From assembly GCF_000382445.1 (NCBI RefSeq), contig NZ_KB905472.1, positions 822,444-886,443 of the forward strand: a DNA stretch of 64,000 bases, given 5' to 3'. This document shows, one piece after another, positions 53,413 through 62,189 of this stretch. Made by a program: the position numbers and the translations under genes. This DNA comes from Phocaeicola massiliensis B84634 = Timone 84634 = DSM 17679 = JCM 13223. GTDB taxonomy: Bacteria; Bacteroidota; Bacteroidia; Bacteroidales; Bacteroidaceae. The notes beneath the pieces are model-generated. The model saw only the letters and a program-made list of their open reading frames with translations, did not search any database and had not been told where the DNA came from. Position 1 is the stretch's first letter. Every line of letters begins with the position of its first letter.

Positions 53413-54564
53413 CTATATTCTTAATAATTCTTCAAACAGCTTTATCCATTGAGACATAATCTGCTCTGTTTCAAATCTTTTTATATTGATATGCGCTTTG
53501 CGTCCCATTTCTTTTCTTCTGTGTTCATTTTCAATTAAATAGCATATTTTATCCGCCAATTGCTCCACATTCCCGTTTTCTACTAAGATACCATCTTCTC
53601 CATCTCGAATAATATAGCGAGGTCCACACGGACAGTTAAAAGAAACTACAGGAATTCCGCAGGACATTGCTTCTGCGATACTCATTCCGAAGCCTTCAAA
53701 ACGTGAACTTAGTATACAAATAGAACTCTCAGTATATTTTTTCAAAATATCGGTAGTCGCTTCGTTTATTTGAAAACTGTCGGTAATATTTAATTGTAAT
53801 ATTAATTTGTATAAGGACGTTTTATCTCCTCCTCCGTATAATTGCAAATGCCAGTCGTTATGTTTCCGGCAGACGATTTTCCAAGCTTGTGCTAATAAGT
53901 CAAATCCTTTTTCATGCGAGAACCGACCAACTGCAATGATATTTTTCTGTGTACATTGTGAAAAGGTTTCCGGGTAAAATGGTAAAGGATTAGGAATGAC
54001 ACTGATTTTTTTTACTTCTTTCCAATCTTCTTTATCTTCTTGAGTAAGAACAATGAATTGATCGAGCTTTTGTAATTTATGAATTAATTGTTTACTCCAA
54101 AAAGTAGAGAGCATTTTTTTGAAGAAGTTGTTGGTCTCTGTTTTAAAGTTGCGATAATTCTTTTTATTGATATGCAGTTCGCCCACTTTCTTGCTGCCAT
54201 CCTTTATAGAAGTGATGAAATTTATTTCCCTTCGCATCAAAGAGACGGTAATATCGGGCTTAATGCTGAACAAGACATTTCTCAGTTTACATTTATATAT
54301 GCGTTGTTTTTGGAGGTATACTATTATTTTTTTGTACAAAGGCAAATCCCATAGCTCTTCAAACTCAATGCCCAGTTGGATGAGCCGTATTTGAGAAGAC
54401 AACGGATAATAAGGTGATTTATCTTGACCATCTGTCAAAATGATGTAGACTGTATATCCCGCCACATCTGCCAGATAATTAGCCTTTGTTGTTAAGACTC
54501 TTTCTATTCCTCCGGGAATATAAAGAGACGGCGTACAATAAACGATAACCGGTTTTCTATCCAT
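53413..54564 (-). CDS. Family 4 glycosyltransferase, paralogue of the tandem set
   Basis: A 383-residue GT-B enzyme. It shares the opening layout of the tandem genes upstream (YIPGGIERVLTTKANYLADVAGYTVYIILTDGQ-type) and the donor motif EGFGMSIAEAMSCGIPVVSFNCPCGPR, ending in a GEDGILVENG-type loop. Compared with the others it is AT-richer and its first half is more diverged. A 61-bp gap separates it from the gene before, the only sizeable gap inside the operon; that gap shows nothing but AT-rich DNA. Confidence 0.9.
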   Translation of the reverse strand: MDRKPVIVYCTPSLYIPGGIERVLTTKANYLADVAGYTVYIILTDGQDKSPYYPLSSQIRLIQLGIEFEELWDLPLYKKIIVYLQKQRIYKCKLRNVLFSIKPDITVSLMRREINFITSIKDGSKKVGELHINKKNYRNFKTETNNFFKKMLSTFWSKQLIHKLQKLDQFIVLTQEDKEDWKEVKKISVIPNPLPFYPETFSQCTQKNIIAVGRFSHEKGFDLLAQAWKIVCRKHNDWHLQLYGGGDKTSLYKLILQLNITDSFQINEATTDILKKYTESSICILSSRFEGFGMSIAEAMSCGIPVVSFNCPCGPRYIIRDGEDGILVENGNVEQLADKICYLIENEHRRKEMGRKAHINIKRFETEQIMSQWIKLFEELLRI

Positions 54565-54625
54565 ACTGCCCCTTCTTGTATGTTGTTTGACAAATGTAAG
54601 TTTTTTATCTTTGATATTAAAATTT

Positions 54626-55762
54626 TTATAACTCTTTTATCACCTTTTCCATTTGATTTTTCCAAGATAGATGGTAGATGGAGTTTCTTATTTGTTTCGG
54701 TGGAATATCGAGAGTTGAGCAGAACCGGATAATCTTTGTGATATCGATGGCACTTTCATCGGCAGGTGCTTTGAGAATGTAAGGCATACGGTCAAAATCT
54801 TCATCCGTTTCCGAATAGATGAACGGTATGCCGCGAGCTGCATACTCCCTGTTTTTGAGTGTCTTTATTTTATCGATGTGGCTGCGGTGGCGTGCCAGAC
54901 TACCGATGGCAAAGTCTGCCAGGTCGAATAGTTCATCCAACTCTTTTCCCATTTTCTGTCCGTGAAAAATGACTTGTTTCTCGATGTGATAGTGGGTAAT
55001 GAGTTCATGAAAACCCGGAGCATGTTGCGAATGATACATTTCTGATTTCCATACTCCGCCTACAATATGGAAATAAATTTCTTTGTCGTGATATTGTCGG
55101 TAATACTCTCCTAGTCCGTGTATCAGTCGGTCGTAGCCGTGCCAGTAGTGGACTTCCGCAACTCCTATTAAATGGAGAGTAGGGGACGAATTATTGTTTA
55201 TTGTCTTTCGGAGTGGAACAGTATCGAAATCCACCCCGTTGGATATCCTGACAGTGCGTTGGCCGAATATCGTTTTTTCGTCTGAAAATGTGACAATACC
55301 GTTGACTCGCTTTGCTAACGTCTTGCGGAAGAGTCTGTCTATTTGTAATCCGCATCGGGTGAAGAACGGAAAGCCTTTATACTCTGAATCGTATGGATAG
55401 GTGGGGATTTCCATTGCAATCTTTATTCCGGCTTTCTGCAACCGGTAGAACAGGCGGACCGTAAACGGATTGGCATTGTGAAACGAACGCACATAAATCA
55501 TGTTGACCTCCTGAGCAACGGCATAGCGGTAGATGCCATCGTATGAAATCCTTTTCCTGACGGCTGCCCATTTTCCCGTGCCATAATCTTCTATAATCTC
55601 TTCATCCATCATGCGCACCCGGTGTCGGTTTTTATTCATGTCATATGTGCAGACGTTCACTCTATGTCCCAGCTCGCGCAATGCCTTTATCTGGCATAGA
55701 ATCTTTTTGCTGATGCCGCTGCTCTCGGAGAAACCGTGATATAATAAAAAAATAATTCTCAT
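54626..55762 (-). CDS. Glycosyltransferase of GT4-like fold, diverged
   Basis: About 378 residues from ATG 55762, which gives MRIIFLLYHGFSESSGISKKI and a 4-bp overlap with the gene before; the frame opens slightly earlier at 55780. The N-half resembles GT4 acceptor domains. The C-half has LHLIGVAEVHYWHGYDRLIHGLGEY and an unusual end region, GSLARHRSHIDKIKTLKNREYAARGIPFIYS, in which the standard E-x7-E motif is replaced. It is likely an active transferase with a different donor, but this is an inference. Confidence 0.8.
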   Translation of the reverse strand: MRIIFLLYHGFSESSGISKKILCQIKALRELGHRVNVCTYDMNKNRHRVRMMDEEIIEDYGTGKWAAVRKRISYDGIYRYAVAQEVNMIYVRSFHNANPFTVRLFYRLQKAGIKIAMEIPTYPYDSEYKGFPFFTRCGLQIDRLFRKTLAKRVNGIVTFSDEKTIFGQRTVRISNGVDFDTVPLRKTINNNSSPTLHLIGVAEVHYWHGYDRLIHGLGEYYRQYHDKEIYFHIVGGVWKSEMYHSQHAPGFHELITHYHIEKQVIFHGQKMGKELDELFDLADFAIGSLARHRSHIDKIKTLKNREYAARGIPFIYSETDEDFDRMPYILKAPADESAIDITKIIRFCSTLDIPPKQIRNSIYHLSWKNQMEKVIKEL

Positions 55763-56910
55763 GATGTGAGGGTTAGGCAATTGTTAAAAAGGATATTCCA
55801 TTTATCCATGATATTCTTTTGCGAATACTGTAATACATATTTTCGCGCATTGGTTCCTATTTTTTTTCTGTTCTTTTCATTCTCAATCAGATAATTTATT
55901 TTATCCACCATTTCCTTTTTATCTCCTTCTTCGACAAGAATACCGTTTCTCATATTCGTAATCATACTCCGTGGTCCGAAAGGGCAATCGTATGTTACGC
56001 AGGGCACTCCGCAGGCCATAGCTTCGAGCAGTGCCATTGGGAATCCTTCGTATCTGGATGTCAATACCAATAGGGAACAGTTGAGATATTCATACATAAT
56101 ATCGGGACTGCTTCCTTTGAGGTGTATATAAGTTCCTGCATTTGCAGCTAGAATTTTTTGCTGCAGTTCGTCTTGAAGCATTCCTTGTCCGTAAATGTCC
56201 AATACCCAATCGGGGTGTGTATTATGCACCGACAACCAGATATCAATCAGCCTGTCTATTCCTTTTTCCCATTCCAATCTGCCCACACAAATGGCTCTGG
56301 AGGCTGACAATGTGCTTGGAACGGCGGGATAGAATGGCAATGAATTAGGAATGATAACGGCGGGTCTGACGGTTGCCCATTCTTCTTTCTCGTGTTCATT
56401 GAGTACGACGAAAGCGTCTAGTTGTTTTACAGCAGTATCTATCTTTTTTTTAAGTCGTTTTCCTATCATACGATGTACGAATCCGCCTTCCAGCAAGTCT
56501 TGTGTTTTGCGTAAGTTCATTCGGGTGGTATGGGCTTCTCCCACTTTTCTACTTCCGTCATTCAGTTGAGTCAGGAAGTCAATATCACGTCCCAATGTAC
56601 TGATAACAATGTCTGCTTTGATGTGTTCCAGTAATCTGCCGAGTTTCTTTCTGTAAACAAACATGAGCATGAAATAGTAAAGACTTCTGAGCAGCAAGCC
56701 GTGACGGTATTGTCTGTCGAAGTTGATGTCCAGATCAATATGCTTAACCTTGGGTGACAGCGGAAAGATGACTGCCCTTCCTGTCTGCGAATCAGTGATT
56801 ACATACACTTCATGCCCCATTACGTCAGCCAGATAATTTGCCTTTTGAATGACGATTCTGTCAGCACCACCTACGGTGGTCAAGGACGTATATAGATATA
56901 CAATTTTCAT
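55759..56910 (-). CDS. Family 4 glycosyltransferase, tandem paralogue 4
   Basis: About 383 residues from ATG 56910 (MKIVYLYTSLTTVGGADRIVIQKANYLAD); the frame extends to 56943, but the 4-bp overlap with the gene before favours 56910. The donor half has AICVGRLEWEKGIDRLIDIW and EGFPMALLEAMACGVPCVTYDCPFGPR, with the E-x7-E acidic pair. It differs from the three genes upstream mainly in the middle third. Its role would be addition of one sugar in a surface glycan. Confidence 0.9.
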   Translation of the reverse strand: MKIVYLYTSLTTVGGADRIVIQKANYLADVMGHEVYVITDSQTGRAVIFPLSPKVKHIDLDINFDRQYRHGLLLRSLYYFMLMFVYRKKLGRLLEHIKADIVISTLGRDIDFLTQLNDGSRKVGEAHTTRMNLRKTQDLLEGGFVHRMIGKRLKKKIDTAVKQLDAFVVLNEHEKEEWATVRPAVIIPNSLPFYPAVPSTLSASRAICVGRLEWEKGIDRLIDIWLSVHNTHPDWVLDIYGQGMLQDELQQKILAANAGTYIHLKGSSPDIMYEYLNCSLLVLTSRYEGFPMALLEAMACGVPCVTYDCPFGPRSMITNMRNGILVEEGDKKEMVDKINYLIENEKNRKKIGTNARKYVLQYSQKNIMDKWNILFNNCLTLTS

Positions 56911-58055
56911 TTCTCCTTCAGTTCGTTGAAAAGTTTTTCCCACATCGGCATGATAACTTCCGGTGCGTAGCGTTCAATGTTTTTTCGTGCTCGGTGGCCA
57001 AATGATTTGCGTTCCTCTTCATGCTCTATGAAGTGGCACAGAGCTTCGGCAAATTCCTTTATATTACCATTTTCCACCAAGAAACCATCCTCTCCGTTTC
57101 GGATTGTTTCTGCCGGTCCGTTAGGGCAGTCAAAGGCGACACACGGCAGTCCGCAGCCCATTGCTTCCAGCAGCACCAACACGAAACCTTCATAATTGGA
57201 ACTTAGGGCGAAGATGGAACTGTTGAGGTATTCTTGTGCTATATTCTTCGTAAAAGGATGAATGGTAACCGACTTTTCCAAACCGTTGTTACGGATTTGT
57301 TTGCTCAATGCCTCCCGGCGGATACCTTCGCCGAAGATATCCAATTTCCAGTCGGGATGCCGCCTGTTGACGATAGTCCACGCATCAATCAGTCTGTCAA
57401 ATCCTTTCTGATAGGTGAGTCGTCCGATCGCTATTACGCGGTGTACCTCGCATGAACTGCTTTGGGGAACGATGAATTTTGTGAAATTGGGAATAACGCG
57501 CACATGCGGTGCTTTGCTCCATGCTTTAGCATCCGCTTGCGTAAGCGTTACCACCACAGCATCGCTGCATTTTTCTATCTGTCGGAAACGTCTGCGTGTG
57601 TTCCATTCATTTCTCAAGTCTTTAAAGAACCCCATCTTGAAATCATCTGTAAGGTGGATAAAGTCTCTCGCCCCATGTGACTCGATGACCTTTTTGGCGC
57701 GACATTTCAGCCGGCATATCTCAGTCACCATGTAGGTTGTAGTACAAATGATAATATCTGGATCTATTTTTTTTATTGTATCTTTTAGACGCTTTTTGCT
57801 TAGTTGTTGCAGCCTGAACTTCATCCATATGCGTTGGGGCAGCGGATAGCCGTAGCACACATGATAACGTATATCAAGGTCGATATGCTGCACATTGGGT
57901 GATAGAGGGAAACTGATTGGATGTTCTCCCTGTGACGAAGTAATCAGATATACCTCGTGGTGTAAGTGGTCTGCCAGATAATTCATCTTGTCGACAAATA
58001 TTCGTTCTATCCCGCCCACAACGGCTATTGTGTCATATACATATATAATTTTCAT
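56907..58055 (-). CDS. Family 4 glycosyltransferase, tandem paralogue 3
   Basis: A 382-residue GT-B enzyme of the same length as the next gene upstream. The opening is MKIIYVYDTIAVVGGIERIFVDKMNYLADHL, then SSQGEHPISFPLSPNVQHIDLD. The donor half has AIGRLTYQKGFDRLIDAW and EGFVLVLLEAMGCGLPCVAFDCPNGPAE. Both neighbours overlap it by 4 bp. Similarity to paralogues 1 and 2 runs over the full length, consistent with duplication. Confidence 0.92.
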   Translation of the reverse strand: MKIIYVYDTIAVVGGIERIFVDKMNYLADHLHHEVYLITSSQGEHPISFPLSPNVQHIDLDIRYHVCYGYPLPQRIWMKFRLQQLSKKRLKDTIKKIDPDIIICTTTYMVTEICRLKCRAKKVIESHGARDFIHLTDDFKMGFFKDLRNEWNTRRRFRQIEKCSDAVVVTLTQADAKAWSKAPHVRVIPNFTKFIVPQSSSCEVHRVIAIGRLTYQKGFDRLIDAWTIVNRRHPDWKLDIFGEGIRREALSKQIRNNGLEKSVTIHPFTKNIAQEYLNSSIFALSSNYEGFVLVLLEAMGCGLPCVAFDCPNGPAETIRNGEDGFLVENGNIKEFAEALCHFIEHEEERKSFGHRARKNIERYAPEVIMPMWEKLFNELKEK

Positions 58056-59200
58056 GTCATTTTTTTGAATAGGTTATTCCATTTTGCCATGATGTTCTCC
58101 GGCGAATAACGCTTCATGTCGATTTTGGCATTTTGCCCCATCCACTCTCTGTTTTCATTACATTGGATCATTTTTATCAAACTCCGGGTAAAACATTTTA
58201 AATCATTTTTCTCCACCAACATACCGTCTTTTTCGTTATAGATGATATCAGCGGGTCCATGCGGACAGTTGTATGCCACACTGGGTAATCCGCACGCCAT
58301 TGCTTCGATGAGCACCAGCCCGAAACCTTCATAATTGGAACTGAGCACGAAGAAGGAACTCTTGAGATATTCTTCCGCTATGTTGTCCGTAAAGGGGCGG
58401 ATAGTCACCGTGTTTTCCAGTCCATAAGCTTTTATTTGTGCTTTCAGCTCGTCCTTCAGTATTCCTTCGCCAAAGATGTCCAGCTTCCAGGCGGGATATA
58501 TCTTATAGACCTCCGCCCAGGCTTTAATCAGTTGGTCAAATCCTTTTTGATAAGTGAGCCGCCCCACGGCTATGGCACGGGGCACATTATAGTTGGGACA
58601 GTCTTCCAAAGAAACGAACGATGTGAAATTGGGGATGATACGTATCGGCTGCTTGCATCCTTTTGCCCACGACCGTGCATCGCTTACGGTCAGCGTTACC
58701 AACACGTCACAATATTTCCGCACAGCACAGAACTTGGTGCGTGCGGCATACCGGTCAAACAAATCGCGGACGCAGCCCCGACTGAAATTGTCCGATATTG
58801 CCATATATTCTCTAGCACAATGCGATTCCATTATTTTCTTTGCCTTTCCTTTCAACAGGCCGATTACTTCAGGCTTCCAGGCCGTGGTGCAGATGATAAA
58901 ATCAGGATGAATATTGTCTATCATCATTTGGGCGCGTTCTTTGAGCAGATTATCCAATTTTTTTGCTTCCCACAGACGTTTGGGATATCGGTATTGGTAT
59001 TGCGAATGAAATCGGACTCCCAAATCGAAATGCCTGACCCGGGGGGACAAGGGGAAACTGACAGGTGTATTTCCCTGTGAGGCTGTGAGTAGATATACTT
59101 CATACTGTAACCGGTCTGCCAAATAATTCATCTTGTCGACAAATATCCGTTCCAGTCCGCCTTTATGGGCGATGCTTTCGTGTATATATACTATTTTCAT
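58052..59200 (-). CDS. Family 4 glycosyltransferase, tandem paralogue 2
   Basis: A 382-residue enzyme with the opening MKIVYIHESIAHKGGLERIFVDKMNYLAD and SQGNTPVSFPLSPRVRHFDL. The donor half has AVGRLTYQKGFDQLIKAW, LDIFGEGILKDELK and EGFGLVLIEAMACGLPSVAYNCPHGPAD. It is the closest to paralogue 3 by eye, with the same length and the same gap-free alignment across most of the protein. It overlaps both neighbours by 4 bp. Confidence 0.92.
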   Translation of the reverse strand: MKIVYIHESIAHKGGLERIFVDKMNYLADRLQYEVYLLTASQGNTPVSFPLSPRVRHFDLGVRFHSQYQYRYPKRLWEAKKLDNLLKERAQMMIDNIHPDFIICTTAWKPEVIGLLKGKAKKIMESHCAREYMAISDNFSRGCVRDLFDRYAARTKFCAVRKYCDVLVTLTVSDARSWAKGCKQPIRIIPNFTSFVSLEDCPNYNVPRAIAVGRLTYQKGFDQLIKAWAEVYKIYPAWKLDIFGEGILKDELKAQIKAYGLENTVTIRPFTDNIAEEYLKSSFFVLSSNYEGFGLVLIEAMACGLPSVAYNCPHGPADIIYNEKDGMLVEKNDLKCFTRSLIKMIQCNENREWMGQNAKIDMKRYSPENIMAKWNNLFKKMT

Positions 59201-60369
59201 CGTGCTGCGAGTTGGTTAAATAAATCAATCCATTTTGTCATCACCTTGTCGGGCAGAAAACGTTTGGCATTTTCTCTTGCCGCGTTGCCTAACTTTTCTC
59301 TCAAAGATGGGTTCGAAATCAGTTTGTTGACAGACCATGCCATTGTCCATAACTCATGGGCATCTGTCGACAATTTGTCAAAATCGGGTAGTAACACCCC
59401 ATCCTTGTTGTGATGTATTATCTCGCCCGGGCCATATGGACAATCGAACGCGATACAGGGGAGTCCGCAGGCCATCGCTTCGATGAGTACCAGTCCGAAA
59501 CCTTCATATAATGAAGATAGCAGAAACATGGAGCTGTCGAGGAATTCTTGCTCAAGGTCGGTACTGAAAGGGTGGATTCTCACTACTCCTTCCAGTCCTA
59601 ACGCTTTAATTGTATGTAATAAAACTTTCTTTTCTTCACCCTCTCCGTAAATATCCAGTTGCCATTCGGGATGTATGCGGTACACCTTCATCCATGCGGC
59701 AATCATCCGGTGGAATGCTTTTTCTTTGGTGAGCCGGCCGGCACTTATGGCGCGCTGTGCCGTGCGGGGACTGGTGGCGGGTGGAATCTCGGGTATGGAA
59801 TTGGGTATGACAAATTTTCGTTTACAGTCTGCATTCCATTCCTTACTGTCTCCTTCGGTGAGCGATACGATGGCATCGCTCTTTTCTTCGATGGTGAGGA
59901 AGCTCTTCTTAAGTAAATAATCGTATAAAAGCTGAATGGGTTTGCTACGTTTGATTCCATCATTGATGCCGGTATGCGACTTGACGCAATGCGATTCGAT
60001 TATCTTTTTGGCGCGGCATTCCAGCCGACACACCACATCTGCTTTATAGTAAGTGGTAGCAATGATGATGTCCGGGTCTATTTGTGCTATTTGTTTCTTT
60101 ATTTTCCTTTCGAAGTCGCAATCCAGCCGCCACTTCATCCACCATCGCAATGGAGCTTTATACTGATATTGCAGGTGAAAGCGGGCATTGAGGTCGATAT
60201 GTTTGACTCGTGCGGATATAGGAAAAGAGAAGGGGTGATTTCCCTGTGCTGCAGTGATGAGATAAATGTCGTACGCGCATACGTCGGCAAAATAATTCAT
60301 TTTGTCTGCTAAAATCTTTTCTACGCCTCCGATTCGCGCGATGGCGTCATAGACATACACTATTTTCAT
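59197..60369 (-). CDS. Family 4 glycosyltransferase, tandem paralogue 1 (operon start)
   Basis: A 390-residue enzyme, first gene of the nine-gene operon, 18 bp after its -7 box. It starts MKIVYVYDAIARIGGVEKILADKMNYFAD, with AAQGNHPFSFPISARVKHIDL, then the donor half AISAGRLTKEKAFHRMIAAW, LDIYGEGEEKKVLL and EGFGLVLIEAMACGLPCIAFDCPYGPGE. No membrane segment is seen. It is likely an early-acting or variable sugar transferase in capsule or lipopolysaccharide synthesis. Confidence 0.92.
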   Translation of the reverse strand: MKIVYVYDAIARIGGVEKILADKMNYFADVCAYDIYLITAAQGNHPFSFPISARVKHIDLNARFHLQYQYKAPLRWWMKWRLDCDFERKIKKQIAQIDPDIIIATTYYKADVVCRLECRAKKIIESHCVKSHTGINDGIKRSKPIQLLYDYLLKKSFLTIEEKSDAIVSLTEGDSKEWNADCKRKFVIPNSIPEIPPATSPRTAQRAISAGRLTKEKAFHRMIAAWMKVYRIHPEWQLDIYGEGEEKKVLLHTIKALGLEGVVRIHPFSTDLEQEFLDSSMFLLSSLYEGFGLVLIEAMACGLPCIAFDCPYGPGEIIHHNKDGVLLPDFDKLSTDAHELWTMAWSVNKLISNPSLREKLGNAARENAKRFLPDKVMTKWIDLFNQLAAR

Positions 60370-60387
60370 CCTTCATATTATTTCCCA

Positions 60388-60419
60388 CAAAAATAAGCTT
60401 TTCCTGATAGAATCCCAAA
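60388..60419 (-). promoter_or_regulatory. Full promoter of the glycosyltransferase operon
   Basis: On the minus strand TTTG (60419-60416), 20 bp and TATTTTTG (60395-60388) match the Bacteroidota consensus. Transcription would start about 12 nt before the first ATG. Confidence 0.75.
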
Positions 60420-60519
60420 TAAAAACGCAACGGAAATGACTGGAAAGTATAAAGTTAAAAAGAAATTATTTAAAATAAGCAGGATACGCTTTTCTGTTTT
60501 TTTGCTTCTGTATTAAAAG

Positions 60520-60527
60520 TATCTTTG
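60520..60527 (+). promoter_or_regulatory. -7 box pointing away from the glycosyltransferase operon
   Basis: TATCTTTG on the plus strand. The transcript would run through a hairpin (TTTCACAC/GTGTGAAG, about 60571-60638), the 21-bp repeats and the acyltransferase remnant. Confidence 0.5.
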
Positions 60528-60662
60528 TTTCTTGTCATTTTCTGCTATTCTATAAGTTTAGTTTACAATAGCTTTCACACATTGCGGCTATTGAAACCCT
60601 TTATTAATCGGTATTTCGGTGTGAAGGGAAAAATAGAGAGCTGCTTTCACATAAAATCCTCA

Positions 60663-60746
60663 AAAGACTAAGGCCTTTTAGAAAAAGACTTTGATGTTTT
60701 ATTCAAAGACCTTGTTGTTTTGCTTAAAGACCTTATTCTTTTTTTG
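60663..60746 (+). repeat. Four imperfect 21-bp tandem repeats
   Basis: Units start at 60663, 60684, 60705 and 60726, each beginning AAAGAC and continuing as a T-rich stretch (AAAGACCTTGTTGTTTTGCTT in the third). The last three stay open in one frame and would read KDFDVLF, KDLVVLL, KDLILFL. The first unit has a stop in that frame, so coding is doubtful. The spacing equals two helical turns. Confidence 0.7.
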
Positions 60747-60865
60747 AAACTCTTCCTTCTTTTCTAAGATAAGTAGATGTTTCTGAAAGTATGTCTCTTT
60801 ACTTATAATGTTTTTTGTAATGCTGCACTCCGAATGTTTTATCGGTGTAATATGGCCGCACTTAA

Positions 60866-61120
60866 GGCAGATGTGTCCTTTTATGGACTGGATATTTATA
60901 TTTCATCTTTTTATTTTGGTCGTTTTGTTTATTTTTTAGATGGTTATCTCTCTTTATTTGTTCTGTCGTTTTCCCTTATTTGGTGTTCTTTGCAGTTGTA
61001 GGTGTATTATTGTTGGGGATTCCGATAAAAAGATATGTGATTGACAGAATTGAACTTTTTAAGAAAAGAATTGCATCCATATATGACTGTCGATCAAGGA
61101 GTCTATATGATAAGTTTTGA
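60866..61120 (+). pseudogene. Possible 3' remnant of a membrane protein gene (acyltransferase-like)
   Basis: A frame without a start codon, open from a stop at 60863 to TGA 61118-61120, encodes two or more strongly hydrophobic stretches (for example PYLVFFAVVGVLLLGIPI) and a charged tail KRYVIDRIELFKKRIA. The ending resembles the last helix and cytosolic tail of acyltransferase-3 or polymerase proteins. It overlaps the 3' end of the opposite OafA-type gene by 18 bp. The other frames contain only short chance ORFs. The call is tentative. Confidence 0.35.
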
Positions 61121-62065
61121 CAGGCTGTTTCTTAAGAAGGAGGTTGCGTATTTCGAAATGTAATTCAGTATGCCGGCGGCCAATAAGATTGCAGCAATAG
61201 AACCGAAGTATCCAAAGGGAAAAGTATATCGGGTGAAGTAGCCCATAATCACGAATTGTACGATGTAAATATCTAATGTAAGACTTGCAATATAGTTTAC
61301 AATCGCTGCCGTTTTTTTTGTTCCAATATTGGAGAGTCTTTCAAAAAGTCGGAACATATAAATGCTAAAGAGTGTCAGCAGTATGGGAATGCAGAGTTGT
61401 ACATCATAGATGGGACTGGCTGAGTGAAGTATATATATTTTTAAGCTGTAGTAGACGGTGACAATCAATAGGACAGCCGACAGCGGTCGGGCGATGGAAG
61501 AAGGGCTTTCTGTATTTGTCCGCCGTTGGGCGGCGATGGCTCCAAACAGCATAATGATGTAATAAAAATACCAATGTAAAAAGTGGTTGTGTTCGGTGTT
61601 TTCGATAATCCATTCATGATGGGGCACATAGAAATAGGTGACGAGTAACGGAAAGATAAAGGCGGCACAGACTTTCCACAACTGCCTTTCAAAAAACTTG
61701 ATGGAATAGAAGAAGAAAACATAGAATACAAAGATGGCTTGCAGAAACCAAAAGGTAGGAATAATAATGTCCGGCAGACGGAAAGACTGTATCCCTCCGA
61801 GGAAACACACTGTCATGAATATCCATAAACTGGGGTAGATTCTTGTAAACCGCCTAATTGCCCACGGAGCAAATCCGGTGTCACGGTTGCTCAGATACAG
61901 TGCAAATCCCGAGCAAAAAAAGAATAAAGAGTTGCCCAATGCCCCTCCGGTAGATAGGAATTGCAGATGAGGAGGATATAAAGGCCCGATATGCGAATTG
62001 GTAATTAATATTACTGCCAGAAAACGCATCAGCGAAAGGGGCTGTCTAAAGTGTTCTGTCTTCAT
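61103..62065 (-). CDS. Acyltransferase-3 family membrane protein (OafA/NodX type)
   Basis: A 320-residue integral membrane protein with about ten hydrophobic segments. The N-terminus LSLMRFLAVILITNSHIGPLY contains the R and H of the family's active region, then FFFCSGFALYLS and WAIRRFTRIYPSLW, the R-R-x-x-R-I-x-P motif. It transfers acyl groups such as acetyl to sugars of surface polysaccharides. It lies alone on the minus strand, between the glycosyltransferase operon and the DUF4422 gene. It is shorter than many members (350 or more), but both ends look natural. Confidence 0.9.
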   Translation of the reverse strand: MKTEHFRQPLSLMRFLAVILITNSHIGPLYPPHLQFLSTGGALGNSLFFFCSGFALYLSNRDTGFAPWAIRRFTRIYPSLWIFMTVCFLGGIQSFRLPDIIIPTFWFLQAIFVFYVFFFYSIKFFERQLWKVCAAFIFPLLVTYFYVPHHEWIIENTEHNHFLHWYFYYIIMLFGAIAAQRRTNTESPSSIARPLSAVLLIVTVYYSLKIYILHSASPIYDVQLCIPILLTLFSIYMFRLFERLSNIGTKKTAAIVNYIASLTLDIYIVQFVIMGYFTRYTFPFGYFGSIAAILLAAGILNYISKYATSFLRNSLSKLII

Positions 62066-62151
62066 TGTTTTCTGTGTAAGGGATGTCGGTGTAAAAGTAG
62101 GAATATTTTTTAAACATCATGCTTAAATAGTCGAATTTCTAAAAAAAAGAC

Positions 62152-62159
62152 TATCTTTG
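62152..62159 (+). promoter_or_regulatory. -7 box of the DUF4422/glycosyltransferase pair
   Basis: TATCTTTG, 30 bp before the DUF4422 start. Confidence 0.6.
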
Positions 62160-62189
62160 TATATGTGCTACACACGGCAATAATAAAAA

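Noticed and set aside
60663-60746. CRISPR array
   Set aside because: The units are contiguous 21-bp tandem repeats without spacers, and no cas genes are present.
60777-61001. 74-codon hydrophobic frame
   Set aside because: Another frame of the same stretch gives a more protein-like membrane ending (60866-61120), and this one has no supported start.
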